This document shows, piece by piece, positions 1 through 11,175 of a DNA stretch of 64,000 nt. The stretch comes from Emiliania huxleyi CCMP1516 (taxonomy: Eukaryota; Haptophyta; Isochrysidales; Noelaerhabdaceae). The notes below the pieces were generated by a model. The model had not been told where the DNA came from and did not search any database. It saw only the letters and a program-made list of their open reading frames with translations. Numbering within the stretch: the stretch's first letter is position 1; the number at the start of each line of letters is the position of its first letter. The stretch spans positions 941,447 through 1,005,446 of the forward strand of contig NW_005200881.1 of assembly GCF_000372725.1 (NCBI RefSeq), read 5' to 3'. The position numbers were made by a program, and so were the translations under genes.

Positions 1-3000
1 GCGGCAGACCACCGTCGGCTGCAGCCGCGCGCCGGCGTCGAGCGTGACGGCGTGGACGGCGTGGCGGTGCGGTGCGTGCGCGTGGCGCGGGTCGCGGCTG
101 TACGTCTCGAGGAAGCACGCGAGCGCCGCGCCGACGCCCAACGAGCGCTCGCGGCCGAGCGACGCCTCGTGGTGCTGCAGGACGGCAGCCGCCATGAGGA
201 CGATCGCGTAGCCCGTGAGCCCGCCCGTGTACCCGTCCGACAAGCCGCGCGAGGCGAGCAGCGACTTGAGCACGAGCACGAGCGGCCTGAGGGACGAGTC
301 GTGGACGCGTCTCGGACGCGTCGACGCTTCCGCGCCTTGAGCACGAGCCGTGGTCGGCCTCAGCGCGGGCAGAGAGGGCAGGAGCACGTCCTTGGTGAAG
401 GCGGTGGACGAGGCGCCCGCGTGCCCCCCGTCGTCGAGAGAGATGTCGAGGGCGAGGCGGCCGGAGCGGGGCAGCGGCGCCAAGTGCGGCGGCAGCGGCG
501 CGAAAGCCTTGATCAGCGGCACGCGCGCGCTCACGAGGGTCGGCTGGGAGATCCACTCCTCCCCCTCCAGAAGCGCCGCCAACTCGCGCAACGCGCCGAC
601 CATGCCCCCGGCGCAGCTGCCAGGCTCTGCGCCGCGCACGAGCAAGTCCACATCCGAGTGGTGCGCCTGGCCGACAACAGCCGCAAAACGGTCAAGGACC
701 ACGCATGGACGGTGGGGTCGGGCACTGGTGCCGAAGCCTGCAGCCCCGCCGCCCACGAGCCGTACACCTCGACCGTGCAGTCGGGCCAGATCCGCGCCGC
801 CGCCACCTGCAGCGCCGCGCGCGAGCGAGCCACCCACGCGTGCAGCGGCGAGAGCGACTCCTATTGCAACCGCGCGGGCGCGTCGGGGGACCGCGTCGCC
901 CCACCAGCCGGGTGCAGCGGCCGAGAGAGAGCGGTGCGCTCCTGTGTCGCGGTAGCCCACGCCTCCACGCCGGCGGAGATGCGACCCAGTCGTTCGGCGC
1001 GTGCAGAAGCGCCGCGCGCCGCGTCGCTGGCCAGCCGCCGCCGCCGCGCCCTCTCCTCCATCTCCTCCTCGGACAGCCGCAGCCCGACGCCGGAGGCAAA
1101 GGCTGCCCACTGCCGCCGCGCCAGGCCCGTCCCGAGCCGCGGCGACGCGCCCAGCAGGCCGGTGATACCGCCCGTGCCGTCGGCCCCCTCGCCTGCGTCG
1201 CTATCGGCGTCGTCACTCGCCGAGCTGCAACCCTGCCCGGCCTCGGCCGCCGCCGCCTCGGCCGCCTCGGCGGCGGCCGCGACAGCGGCCGCGGCGGCGC
1301 AAGCGGGTGCGGCCCTCCTCAGAAGGGGCCCTCGCTGGTGCTCGAGCGGCGGAGTGCCAGATCGCGAGGCCGTCGCCTATGGCCAAGTGCGGGACGGCTG
1401 TGCCGAAACAGGGAACAGGACACGGCTGCCGCTGCAGCGGCGGCGGCGGGACGCCGAGAGGAACGCGGACGCGGCAGACGCATACAGCTGGCGCGCGCGC
1501 TCCTCCTCCATCGCCGCGACGGCGACCGCCCTCCTCGCCGCCCGCTTGGTGTCGGTCTGCGCCTGCACCAGCCGCAGCACGCTCAGCCGCCTCGCGCGCT
1601 CAGCCTCGATGGCAGCCTGCGGAGAGTGTGGGGGCGGCGCGTCAGGAGATGCAAAACGGACGCACGAGCGGAGCTCCTCGTCTCGTCTCGTCTCGTCTCG
1701 TCTCGTGCCTTGGCGACGTGCTGTGCGCGGCGGCGGGCGATCGAGTTTGCCAACGCGCCCTCCGACTCCAGCTCCTCCCTCTCCTCGACGCGCCGCTCGC
1801 GCTCGCGCTCCATCGCGGCGATCGCGGCGCGCTGCATCCACCGCCGCAGCCGAATCTCCTCCAGCTCCTCGAGCTGCATGATCGAGATCCGCCGCCGCCG
1901 CTCCCCCTCCGCCGCGTCGGCGGCGGCTGCCCTCGCCACGGCCCTCCGGCGCGCCTCGTCCGCCTCGGCGTCCATCAGCTCTTCGACGCGCCTGCAGCAG
2001 TCACGGCACGCTCGTCTCTCGCCTCACGCCTCGGCACTCACACCGCACGCGGCAGCTCGCCGAGCGCGCTCCGCCTCGGCGGCGGCAATGGCGACGCACC
2101 GGCGGGCCGCCCGCTCCTCCTCGGTCGCAGAGGCGGCGGTGGACTCCACTTCGTCGAGGAGGACGCGGACCTATCGCAGTCTCGTCACGCAACGCTGCAG
2201 TCTCGTCACGCAACGCTGCAGCCTCGTCGCAGAGGCACGCGCACCGCGGCGCTGAGCCACGAGCCCATCCCCGCCTCCGCCCCTGCCCCCGCCCCCGCCG
2301 CCCCCGCCTCGGCCGCCGCCTCCTCCTTGCGCCGCCGCCGCTCCGCCTTCTTTGCCTCGCGCGCCTGCGCCCGCACGCGGCTCTGCTCGCCTCTCGCGCC
2401 CTCCTCTGCCGCCGCCTCCACCAGCCCAGCCACAATCTCCCGCACGAACCGGCGCACTCTCTTGTTGGACAGCGACGGCGGCGCCGCAGCCAAGGGCGGC
2501 GGCTCCGGCGGCGGCGGCGAGGGAGAGTTCACCTCGGCGTCCTTCTGCGCGCTGTCGACGTCGCCGTTGCAGTCGATCCGCCCGACCGCCGCGCGACACA
2601 ACTCGGCCGGCTTCTGCGCTCGAGCCGCCGCGGCGCACTGCTCCCCCTCTGGGCAGCCTGCCTGCTCGGCCGCGCCTCCGCCGCGCCTCTTCTTCTTCTT
2701 CTTCTTTGCCGCACCACCTCCTCGCTGAGCCGCTGCCGCCCGCTCGCCGCCCTCGCCGCCCCCTAGCTCAACCAGCAGCGCCTACACCCCAAGCCGCGTG
2801 CCGGGTCTCTCGAAGGGAGGGCGCGAGCGTGTCGCCCCTCGTCAATGCGGCCAGACGCGCCTCCTCCTCTTCCGCCGCCACCGCCCTCTCGACCGGCCTC
2901 ACCATCCGCGCCACGCCCCGCGCAACCTCCCGCCCCAGGCCAACCCGCAGAGGGATGCAGACGAGCCGCTCGACCCATGCCCCGTCGTCGTCGTCCTCCG

Positions 3001-4271
3001 TCTCCTCGCCGCCGCCGCCGCCGCTCTTTCCGAGCAGCTCGTGAGGCAAACGCGCGCACACCGCGGCGCCGGCAGCCACCGCCTCGTCCTTGATCGCGTC
3101 CCGCCGCGCCTGAGCCGCCAACCTCCGCTGCCCTCTCGGCTGTTGTCCGCCTCGGACGCATCTTGGCTGTTCTATTGGCTGCCTCTCGGCCGTCTCTGCC
3201 GCAACCTCGCAAGTGCCTTCGGCTATGTGTCGGCTGTCTTCTCAGCTGTCTCTCGGTTGCGTCTTGGCTGTGCTCGCGGCTAGATGCGCGCCTGAGGCGC
3301 CGCGGCGAGGTAGCGCCGCAGCCGGACGGCGCGGTGCAAGCTCTCTTGCACGAGGTGCGCCTCGGGTCCGCCCTCGAGCCGCCGCGCGTGCGCCGCCCGA
3401 AGACGCACCTCGAGGGCCAGGAGAAAGAGGGTGGCGATTTCGGCTGCTGCGTCTCGGCTGCATCTCGGCGCTCCATCTCGGCGCTTCATCTCGGCGGCGT
3501 CTCGGCTGCTTCTCCGATGTGTCTCGGCGGCGTCTCCGCGATCTCCCGCGCCTCGAGCCAGCCCGCGAGGATTGCACCCGAGTCGAGCAGCGACCGGCGG
3601 CGCAGCCAGCCGATGCAGCCGAGCCGCAGCTTGCCGGGCGGTGGAGGCGGTGGCAGCGGATCGGCCAAGAAGGCGCCCGCCGAGGGCGCGCACAGGAGGC
3701 CGAGCAGCCGGCGCGGCTGCGGAAGGGATCAGAGCTGCCGGTGAGAGGGGTGGGGTGGAGGGGGGAGAGAGGGAGAGAGAGAGAGAGAGAGATGAGGATT
3801 AGGGATTGATGGCGAGGCTAGAGCTGTGAGGACAAGCGCCTCCTCGAGAGCCGACCGGCGAAGGCCCACTCCGCCCCAGGGCGCCTCGCCAAGGGCAGCC
3901 TCCTCCCTTGGGCCGTAGGCGATTGCGTGCGACAGCAGCTCGAGGCTGCCGTCAATGCACCTGTCCAGCTCCGGCCCGCTTGGTCCCGCGGCCTCACCCG
4001 ACTCCTCCTCCGCCTCACCCGCTTCGGCGCGCCGCGACGTGCCGCCACGGCGCCGGCGTGAGAGCTGTGCCTCGAGCCACGGCCACTCGAAGAGAGCGAT
4101 CGGGATTTGATCCTGCTGCCCGCTCTGCTGGCTCGCGTCGCGAGAGTGGCCGACGCAGACCGCCAGAGCAGCAAGCTGAAGTGGATCAGTGACGGAGAGA
4201 ACGGCGGCCCGCTCGTCAAGGCTGAGCTCGCCAAGCCAGGTCGCCAGGTCGTCGAATGTAGCCGAGTCCAT
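1..4271 (-). CDS. Non-canonical poly(A) polymerase / terminal uridylyltransferase-like protein, 3' end beyond window
   Basis: Multi-exon gene read leftwards; its C-terminus lies outside the window. The start is the ATG at 4271, opening a long first exon (MDSATFDDLATWLGELSLDE). Coding segments recognisable by composition are about 3750-4271, 3560-3690, 3280-3420, 2768-3121, 2210-2700, 1720-1975, 1380-1640 and 860-1330; many are Glu/Arg/Ala-rich coiled coil. The catalytic part begins near 835: VEVYGSWAAGLQ, then after an intron HSDVDLLV, the GS...SDxD nucleotidyltransferase core of the Trf4/TUTase family. Further on, YTGGLTGYAIVLM near 200-240 matches the PAP-associated domain. The family adds untemplated A or U to RNA 3' ends. 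That the coiled-coil exons and the polymerase form one gene is inferred from strand and continuity; two adjacent genes are possible. Confidence 0.7.
667..737 (-). other. GC-AG intron splitting the nucleotidyltransferase core
   Basis: The 71 bp segment begins GCTTCG after CAG and ends GGCCAG. Removing it joins YGSWAAGLQ to AHHSDVDLLV in frame (phase 0), the spacing expected between the GS and SDxD motifs. This is a clear non-canonical GC donor. Confidence 0.75.
1676..1706. repeat. (TCTCG)n microsatellite in an intron
   Basis: About six tandem TCTCG units lie between two coiled-coil exons of the polymerase gene. The track is probably intronic, since the flanking coding frames do not continue through it. 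Confidence 0.7.
3165..3290 (-). repeat. Intronic degenerate repeat, GCCGAGA-like
   Basis: On the plus strand this reads as repeated TCTCGGCTG/TCTTGGCTG units; in the sense of the host gene it is CAGCCGAGA. It separates two coding segments of the polymerase gene and belongs to the sense-oriented intronic repeats seen elsewhere in the window. Confidence 0.6.
3440..3550 (-). repeat. Intronic degenerate repeat, GCCGAGATG-like
   Basis: About ten imperfect CATCTCGGCG / CGTCTCGGCTG units on the plus strand, that is GCCGAGATG in the sense direction. They lie between the exon ending near 3420 and the one starting near 3555. Confidence 0.6.
3772..3793. repeat. (GA)n microsatellite near exon 1 boundary
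   Basis: A pure GA run on the plus strand reads as CT in the sense direction of the polymerase gene. It probably forms the pyrimidine tract of intron 1. Confidence 0.6.
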
Positions 4272-4403
4272 TTCAAGGGGTGACGAGGCTCAGACACAGC
4301 CGTGGTGGGACTGAATGAGATGGAGCGTCCAGTCGGCTTGGGAAGGCGCGGACTGGCGCAGGCTCAAAAAAGAAATCAGAGGGCTCAGAATCGTGCTTTT
4401 TTT

Positions 4404-4543
4404 CCCCTGTGACGGCGTGCCGTTCTCCCATCCCTCCCTTGGGTTGTCCGTTTTGTTTGTTTCTTTCTTTTTTTCCCCTGTGTGATGGCGGCGTGCCATC
4501 CTCCCATCCCTCCTTTGGGTTGTTTGGCTGTTTTCTTTCTTTC
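4404..4543 (+). repeat. Dispersed element R1, two tandem copies
   Basis: Copies at about 4404-4467 and 4475-4543 share CCCTGTG...GGCGTGCCRTYCTCCC, CATCCCTCC and TTGGGTTGT followed by a TTTC-rich tail. The same element occurs at 12.3, 30.0, 57.0 and 62.5 kb. The first copy here is internally shorter (GTGACGGCG against GTGATGGCGGCG). Confidence 0.8.
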
Positions 4544-5295
4544 ATTTCCTGCTTTTTAGAAAAACCTCATCGCAAACCCTGTCAGCAGAGTCCTCCTACG
4601 GGAATGTACGTAAGAGCCACATACACTGAAACAGGGTTTCACGCAACAAATTAAAAGTTGTCAAAAGGGGCGCAAGTTACGGCTTCGATCCCAACAATAC
4701 CAAAGTTACGCGGCGAGGGAAAAGGGGAGCGATTGTGATCGCTGCTCACGCCAGCGGATCGTCGTCAGTGATGTTAGCTACCTACGCAACCGTCTATCTA
4801 CCGCGTGCACTTGCGCTCGCCTGGGGAGCAACGTGTTCGACAGAGCGGCTTGCTGTGTGGGCGGCTTCTTGTGGCTCTCGTCGAGAGCGTTTTGCGGCCC
4901 GGCGGGTGGGAAAACATGTGTCGTCTGATGTGTCACTGTGTACGTCATATCAGTCTTGACGACAAAGTATGGTCGATCCGTCAAAGCGATGCACTCATTC
5001 CTATCTCGCTGGAGGGCTGGTACGGAGCTCTGGTCCGGCAAGAAGAGCTCGGTGCGGAGCGAGACCCGTCAGACGAGGAGCTCGCAGAGGTTGCGGAAGT
5101 CCGCCATGATGCGGTCAGTTCCCCAAGTAGTGCATTCTGACTTGTGTGGTCCTCGCCAGTACCCAGCGTTGTGTGGCCTTTTTGCTTTTCTGTGTGATCT
5201 TGCTAGGGCCCTTGCTCTTTTGCGTGACTGGCGGGCGGGGTTCTGCATTTAACCACGGTCGATCTCTCTGGTTGTCAATTCCCACGTATTCCCTC

Positions 5296-5411
5296 GACTG
5301 ACTGGGGGAGAGCAGGGGAGAGGGAGGGGGGAGGTGGGGGGGGGGGGGGAAGGAAAAGGAAAAGGAAGGGGAAGGGGGGGGGGAAAAAGGGAAAAGGAAA
5401 GGGAGGGAGAG

Positions 5412-5455
<44 letters not shown>

Positions 5456-5508
5456 AGGGAGAGAGAGAGAGAGAGGGAAGGAGAGGGAGGGAGGGAGGGA
5501 GAAAAAAA
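5296..5508. repeat. GA/G-rich low-complexity tract
   Basis: About 200 bp of purines, including a long (GA)n run near 5417-5450 and G runs. The long ORFs crossing it on either strand are composition artefacts. Confidence 0.9.
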
Positions 5509-6242
5509 TGTGTGTGTGTTGTGTTGTCGACTGGTGCCAAGAAGAATAAATCTCTCTCTCCCTGGTGCCTAGGTAGGGGTTTCTGTGCGTGTGCGTCCTG
5601 TTCTTGGGCCACAGCGGCGCGGTTGTGTTTTTGCGTGAAGGGCGCTGACTGTGTCGCTGTCTCCCTCTTCTCGACGCGTCGACGGTCTTGTGTTGTGTTT
5701 TTGTTGGCGTGTGAAGGGCGGCCTCCGAGTCGGCTACTAGCGCGCGCGATAAGGTTTTTGCTCGCCTTCCCTGGCCGTGTTGCGTGACTGTCTCTGTGTC
5801 TCCAAGTTTGGCCGCTCCCATGCTCGCCCTCGGGCGGGCGGCTGCGCGGCCGGTCGAGGCCGGCCTCGGGCTGGCTCGCGACGGCTGGCCGGTGGCCGCC
5901 GCCGCGCGCGCGCGCGCTGCTCGTCGCCGCTTCGCTCGCTGCGGCGGCGGCTGCGCCGCAGTGCGGCGCGGCTGGCGGCGCAGATGCGCAAAAATCTGGC
6001 TGCTGCCATAGCTGCACCATGCTGTCCACCCTCGTGTGTGGCGCCCCTCGACTTCCCTTCCTCTTCCTCTGCGTCTGTACGGCGCACGCTCCTAGTTTGT
6101 CAGCGCCCTTGTAACGTGAGAGAGTGCGTTGTGTTCTTGTCTTGTATCCGGATTTCTCTGTGCGCGATTTCGGGACTGGGGTTGTCCGTTCATGTGAATG
6201 GCGCCTGGACTCGGCGTTCGTCCACCTCCGACACCTGTGGAC

Positions 6243-9200
6243 ATGCGGCCGCATCCCGGGCCGCATGCGCTGCTTGTGGCACTCTCTGCTTGCCCCGCCG
6301 CCGCGCAGTACCGCACCATGCCGCCTCCGCCGTATCCGCTGCTGCCGCCGCCGCTGCCGCCGCCGTTTCCGTCACCGCGACCAACTTCAGGGTGGAAGCC
6401 CGTATCCGGTGGCAGCGGGCCGTGCGCGATCGGCCCGGGGCGCGACCTGAGCGGTTGCGACTTCGCGAACGCCGACATGTCGAATCAGGACCTGACGGGC
6501 GCGACACTCTTGAATGCGATTCTCGACGGCGCGTACCTGCGGGGGACGAGGCTGGGGCAGGCGACGCTGACGGGGGCGAGCTTGCGCGGGGCGGATCTCA
6601 CCAACGTCAACCTCGGGCTCGCGCTCTTCGACTCGGTGGATGCGCGCGGCGCGAGACTCGACAACGTGTCGCTCGACCAGACGGTGGTTCTGAGAGATGC
6701 CGAGAGATGCCGAGATGTGCCGAGATGTGCCGAGGACGAGGTGGCGCTCGCGCTGCCCTAGCTCCCGCCCCGCGCACCCTCTCGCCACAGCGTGCCCCGG
6801 CCCTGTGTGAGTCCCACGCGCCACCCGCTGCTCGCGCCCGGCTGCTCGCACCCGCTGCTCGCCTCGCAGGCGATGGAGAGGAGCGACCTGTCTGGAGCTA
6901 GCATGAGCAGAGCGAGGCGCGACCGCGGAGCCGCGCGCCTGAGTGGCGCGGAGTCGGCCAGCCCCTCCCCCCGCCCCCCCCCTTGCAGGTGCCTCGGCTG
7001 CGACCTGACCAGCACGGTCCTCAAGCGGGCAAACTGGACGTCTGGTGAGATCCGGGGCGCGTCGATCCACGGCGCGTGGTCGGCCGCCGCTCACGGACCG
7101 CGCAGCCAGTCCTCTCCATTCGCCCGAGCTGTGAGCAGGCATGCACGCGCCGTCGCTGCTCCTCGACAACGCCACCCTCGCAGACGTCGCCTTCCTCGAC
7201 TGCTCCCTCTACTCTGCGTCGCTCAAGCATGCACAGCTCGAGCGAGTCACGCTGCAGAAGGTGCCTTGCGCCGCCCTACCCTGCGCCGCCACACCTCGCC
7301 TGCGGGGAGCCTGCGGAGAGCCTCCCTGCCTTCCTGTAGGTCGACGCGCCGCTCCTCGACCTCGCCTTCTCCTCGCTGCTCGAGATGAGGCTAGTCGACA
7401 CCGTCCTCGACGGAGCCTCCCTGCAGGCGCGAGACGCAGCCGAGACGCAGCCGAGACGCAGCCGAGATCTGGCCGAGATCCGGCCGAGATCTGAACGAGA
7501 TCTGAACGAGATCCGGCCGAGATCCGGCCCAGGTCTGACCGAGATCTGACCGAGATCTGACCGAGGTCTGACCGAAATCTGACCGACGCCTCCCGACGCC
7601 GGACGCCAGTCGGTCGTGGTCAACGTGATGCACCTCGAGGCAGTCAAGATGCGACGCGCCGACCCCCGCCCTCTCTCCGGCGGCGCGGCTGTGAAGAGCG
7701 TCTCTTCACACGTGCCAGCTGCGAGCAGGCGCCAACTTCTGCGGCGCCCAGCTCTACGAGGTGAACATCGCAGCCTCCGACTTGAGCGGCTGCCGCGCCG
7801 CCGGCATCGCCTTCTTCCAGCTCTTCGGCGAGAATGTGGTGCTGGACGGCGCCGACCTGCGCCAGACAAAGTTCGTCTTTGCGCACCTCATCGCGCCGTC
7901 CTTCAAGGGAGCCGACATCTCCGGCGCGGACTTCCGCTGGGCGTCGCTCATCGGCGCCTCCTCCTCCGGCTGCACGCCTTGACGCGCCATCTCGGCTCAC
8001 CTCGGCTCACCTCGGCTGGCTCGTCCCTAGGCGCCTCCTTCGACGGCTCCGTCGCCCGTGGCACGGGCTCTCTAGAGGCGCCGGGCGAGCCCGAGCGTCT
8101 GTCTCCGAGTCGCGGCGTGTCGTCTCTTAGGCGCAAACTTTCTCGAGGCGGTCCTGGACAAGAGCTCGTTCAAGCGCGCGGCTTCGCCTCGAGGGCGCCT
8201 CCTCTCTGTCCCGGCGGCGTCTTGTCCTGATCTCGGCGGCATCTCCCGCAGGTGCGCCCTCGCCGAGGGCGCCTCCTTCTACTCTGCGTCGGTGCAGGAC
8301 GCGAGGATGAACAACGCGCGCTTCCGGCTCGCCGACTTTGCGCGCGCGCAGCTCGGCCTCACCGTGTGGGATGCCGTCGAGGTGCTGTGAACAGCGTCTT
8401 TTCACACCTCTAGCTGTGAACAGGCCTCACCGTGTGGGGGGATGCCGTCGAGGTGCACTGTGCCTCCTTCGACCAGGCGGGGGCTTACAGTAGCGGCAGC
8501 CCAGCTCGCCCCCCCCTGCGCTCGCCCCCCCCTGGCGCACACTGTGTACACACTGGGGGGCGTGGAGAAGCAGACGGGCCACCCCCGGCACGGCTGCGGA
8601 CCTCCCTTCCCCTTTGGGCCGCGCAGGCGGTGGGCGACCAGCTTACTCTCGACAGGCTGGTCGCAGACTCGAACAAGCTGAACTGCATCGACTCCACCAG
8701 CCGGCACGCACGCCTCTTGGAAGGGGCCCGCCGCGCACCGCTCGACGGCTAGCGACGAGCGACGCGCGCCCACCCCTCCCCGCAGGTGGACTTCGGAGAA
8801 GGCATTGGTGTACCGCTCCTTCATGCCGATGACGATCGAGTCGTGCTTCGTCGGCGCCGCGCCCACACAGACGCCGCCGCTGCTCGGCTACGCCTCCCTC
8901 GCCCCGTTCTGCGCAGACTTAGTCGCCGTCCGCTATGCCTCTGCCGCATTCGCAGACGCCTCGCCGCCACCCTTGCCACCGCCGCCACCGCCGCCACCCT
9001 CGCCACCGCCGCCGCCGTCGGCCCCTCCGCCCTCTCCGCCTCCGCCCCCACTGCCCTCGACCCCGCCGTCGCAGCCTCCCCCCTCTCTACCGCCGCCGTC
9101 GTCGCCTTCGCCCAACTCGCCTCCGCCGCCGCCCTTGCCGCCGCAGCCCTCGCCGCCGCCGGCGCCACCGCAGCCCTCATTGCCGCCGCCCTCACAACCG

Positions 9201-11175
9201 CCACCGCCGTCGCCGCCCTCTCCGTTGCCGCCCGACGCGCCTCCCGACGAGCCTCCACCGCCCTCGCTTCCGCCGCCGCCTTCGTTTCCGCCGCCGCCCT
9301 CGCCGCAGTCGCCGCCGGCGCGTGCACCGCTTCGGGGACGCAGGAGCCCGCACCCGAGCCTCTCCCCTGAGCCTGCTCGGAGCCCCGTCCTTCACAGGTG
9401 CACCCGTTCGACTTTCTGAAGAAGGACACGGTGCCCGACCCGGCCGACCTTTACCTGCCGCCTCTCCCGCCGCTGCCGCTCCCCCCGCCGCTGCCGCCGC
9501 CTCCCCCGTGCGACCTTCTCGGATCCGAGCGCGACTGCGAGGGCTTCGCCCGCTGCCGGTGGCGCAAGGGCGAGTGGAGAGGCGGCGTCTGGTCGCAGAG
9601 CGAGTGCACGCCGGAAGAGAGGCCGCTGGCACCGCTTCCGCCCCCCCCCGCCTTCCCGCCGCCTGCGCCGTCGGGGTGCCTCGCAAAGGTGGAGATGAGC
9701 GGCCGGAGGCGCTTCACTGGCGCGCTGGGAGTCGGCCGGTACGACGGCTGCTTGCTCGCCAACGAGTCTGGTGCCGACTCGCCGCGGGAGGAGGAGCGCG
9801 CGGCGTGCGTCGGGCGGTACGTCGACCCCACCAAGGAGCCGCATCGAACTCGTCTCCGACCCCGTCCCCCCCCACACGCCCCCCGACACGTCCCTCGACA
9901 CGACGTCTCTAGGCGCCGCCGGTGGGAAGCGCTTACCCCGCCGACTGCAGGCACGCACAGAGCATCCGAGTCCGGATGAGAGACTCGCCCCGAGACTCGC
10001 CGAGATTTGCCGAGATTTGCCGAGATTGAGAGAGACGCCGACATCCGGCGCACCCCCCCTCCTCTGCAGTTTCGGCTGCGCGCTTTGCGTCTACCGCCAG
10101 CACGCTCGGTCGCGACGATGGCGGTGTATGCAGAGCTCCGTCATGACCCCCGCTCTGCCGCCGTGCACGCCGACGCCCACCTCGGCACCGCCTCCTTTTG
10201 CGCCGGCGGCGCGTCCGTCGCTTGCCGCTTCGTGGCGTGGCGTGCCGATGCCGCTGCTCGCGGGAGCCGGCGTGGTGCTGGCCATTTGCTGGTACGCCGC
10301 GGCTTGCTGGTGCGTAAAGGCGAGACCGGGCCGAGAGGCAGAGGGAGGGCGAGCGTCGTGTGGACGGCGTCTCTTCACGGCTGGCTGCGCTGCGGGTGTG
10401 TAGGCGGGGCGGCGGATGGACGAGGTGCGGGCGAGGAAGCCGCACCGGCTGGTGGAGGCGGCGAGGGAGCCGTCGCCGACGCGCGAGGGCGGCGGGCAGG
10501 CCGGCGGGAAGGCGGGAGGAGCAGGAGGCCGCGAGGGAGAGCAGGAGGCATCGGGCGAGGCCGTTCGTGCACCGAACGGCTTTGGCTCTGGTGGGCCCGC
10601 CAACGGAGAGGTCCGGACTCGGGCGGTGGCGTCGCCCGTCGTCGAGGGTGCGGATGCGCCTTTGCGCGCGGAGCCCGAGTCTGGCTCCATGTCTAGCTCG
10701 TCAGCCCACAAGGTGCAGATGGCCTTGCAACGGCGCCTCGGGCCGTCTCCGTCGCTGAGCGAAGAGGCACGGCGTTTCTCTCTCCCCCTCTCTCCCCCTC
10801 TCCCTCCCCCTCTCCCTCTCCCTCTCCCTCTCCCTCTCCCTCTCCCTCTCCCTCTCCTTCTCCTCCCTCTCTGTCCATGGGGGGCCTCTCCCGCGTGACG
10901 GCTTTGTCTGCTGCCCATAGGCGCCCAACGCGCTGCAATCCCTCGTGAAGATTCTCTCTCCCACCTCGCGGACCAACGATGCGGCGTCACCGGTCCCGGT
11001 GAAATTTGCCCCTAGCCGTCTCTCACCACGTGGTGGTTGCGCCACACTGCGACACTGCGACGCCGCCTCCACACGGCTACCGAGCGTTTTCCCGGCCTGT
11101 CCCCGTTCAGATGCGACTCCCCGTGATCGGCGCGGACGGCATCGCGCGCTCGAATTCCTTTCGCGGAATGGATGA
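6243..11175 (+). CDS. Single-pass membrane protein with pentapeptide-repeat and proline-rich ectodomain
   Basis: Start ATG 6243 opens a signal-peptide-like stretch (ALLVALSACPAAAQ); an in-frame ATG at 6198 is an alternative. Exon 1 carries pentapeptide repeats of A(D/N)LxG type (DLSGCDFANADMSNQDLTGA). These continue through short exons near 6870, 6990-7075, 7141-7260, 7340-7430, 7725-7980, 8030, 8145, 8250-8385, 8440 and 8640-8760. A long Pro/Ser-rich segment follows (8940-9330), then a Cys-containing segment (9398-9850). After that come a GCALCVYRQH motif (about 10070), a membrane helix (PLLAGAGVVLAICWYAAACW, about 10250-10313), a basic cytoplasmic tail (from 10404) and a last exon 10921-11175. 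The order looks receptor- or wall-linked, but the function is unknown. Exon edges between 6.7 and 9.4 kb are approximate. Confidence 0.65.
6690..6735 (+). repeat. Intronic GCCGAGATG repeat
   Basis: Four imperfect units GAGATGCCGAGA / GAGATGTGCCGAG lie just after the first pentapeptide exon. They have the same sense-strand motif as introns of the polymerase and myosin genes. Confidence 0.6.
7127..7138 (+). repeat. Intron 3' module, copy 1 (short)
   Basis: AGCTGTGAGCAG precedes the pentapeptide exon that begins GCATGCACG. This 12-base end is shared with eight other introns in the window. Confidence 0.6.
7436..7595 (+). repeat. Intronic degenerate tandem repeat
   Basis: First GCCGAGACGCA units, then about nine units of the form CCGAGATCTG(A/G) with variants. 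The block lies between two pentapeptide exons and contains stops in all sense frames, so it is intronic. Confidence 0.75.
7689..7728 (+). repeat. Intron 3' module, copy 2
   Basis: CTGTGAAGAGCGTCTCTTCA, then a short spacer and AGCTGCGAGCAG at the acceptor of the exon encoding ANFCGAQLYEVN. It aligns over about 40 bases with the copies at 8385-8423 and 47718-47759. Confidence 0.7.
8355..8456 (+). repeat. Tandem duplication of an exon end around intron module copy 3
   Basis: A 31-base stretch starting GGCCTCACCGTG (8355-8385) recurs at 8423-8456 with three extra G. Between them sits module copy 3 (8385-8423, CTGTGAACAG...AGCTGTGAACAG). Splicing GAG/GTGCTG to GAG/GTGCAC, or GC-AG splicing at the two GCCTCACC sites, would remove one copy and keep the reading frame (LTVWDAVEV then HCASFDQ). 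Confidence 0.65.
10314..10403 (+). other. GT-AG intron after the membrane helix, with intron module copy 4
   Basis: The donor is TGC/GTAAAG and the acceptor TGTGTAG/GCGGGG. Splicing joins AAACWC to AGRRMDEVRARK in phase 0, placing basic residues just inside the membrane. The 3' half (10359-10403) contains GACGGCGTCTCTTCACGGCT, matching the module in myosin introns. Confidence 0.65.
10711..10920 (+). other. Last intron of the pentapeptide gene with (TCTCCC)n pyrimidine tract
   Basis: Probable donor CACAAG/GTGCAG and acceptor GCCCATAG/GCGCCC. The segment contains a long TCCCTC/TCTCCC microsatellite (about 10787-10862) on the sense strand. The downstream exon runs to the TGA at 11173-11175. The donor is less certain than the acceptor. 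Confidence 0.55.

Larger units (their letters stand above)
4272..6242. other. Intergenic region with simple repeats
   Basis: No convincing gene. It holds two tandem copies of the dispersed R1 element and a long GA/G-rich tract. Short ORFs at 4735-5252 have no recognisable domain. This is the shared upstream region of the divergently transcribed polymerase and pentapeptide genes, so both promoters should lie here. Confidence 0.6.

Noticed and set aside
52..1881. 609-codon plus-strand ORF and other long Arg/Ala-rich ORFs at the left end
   Set aside because: Antisense shadow of the GC-rich polymerase exons; no domain and low-complexity composition.
5125..5160. VHSDLCGP, resembling the start of a copia integrase core
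   Set aside because: Only eight residues match, surrounding residues do not follow the integrase pattern, and a stop ends the ORF soon after.
5115..6266. Long minus-strand ORF with Ser/Leu runs
   Set aside because: It translates the GA/CT microsatellite; no protein features outside it.
8935..9912. Arg/His-rich ORF over the Pro-rich segment
   Set aside because: Frame-shifted reading of the CCGCCGCC region that encodes the Pro/Ser stalk in another frame.
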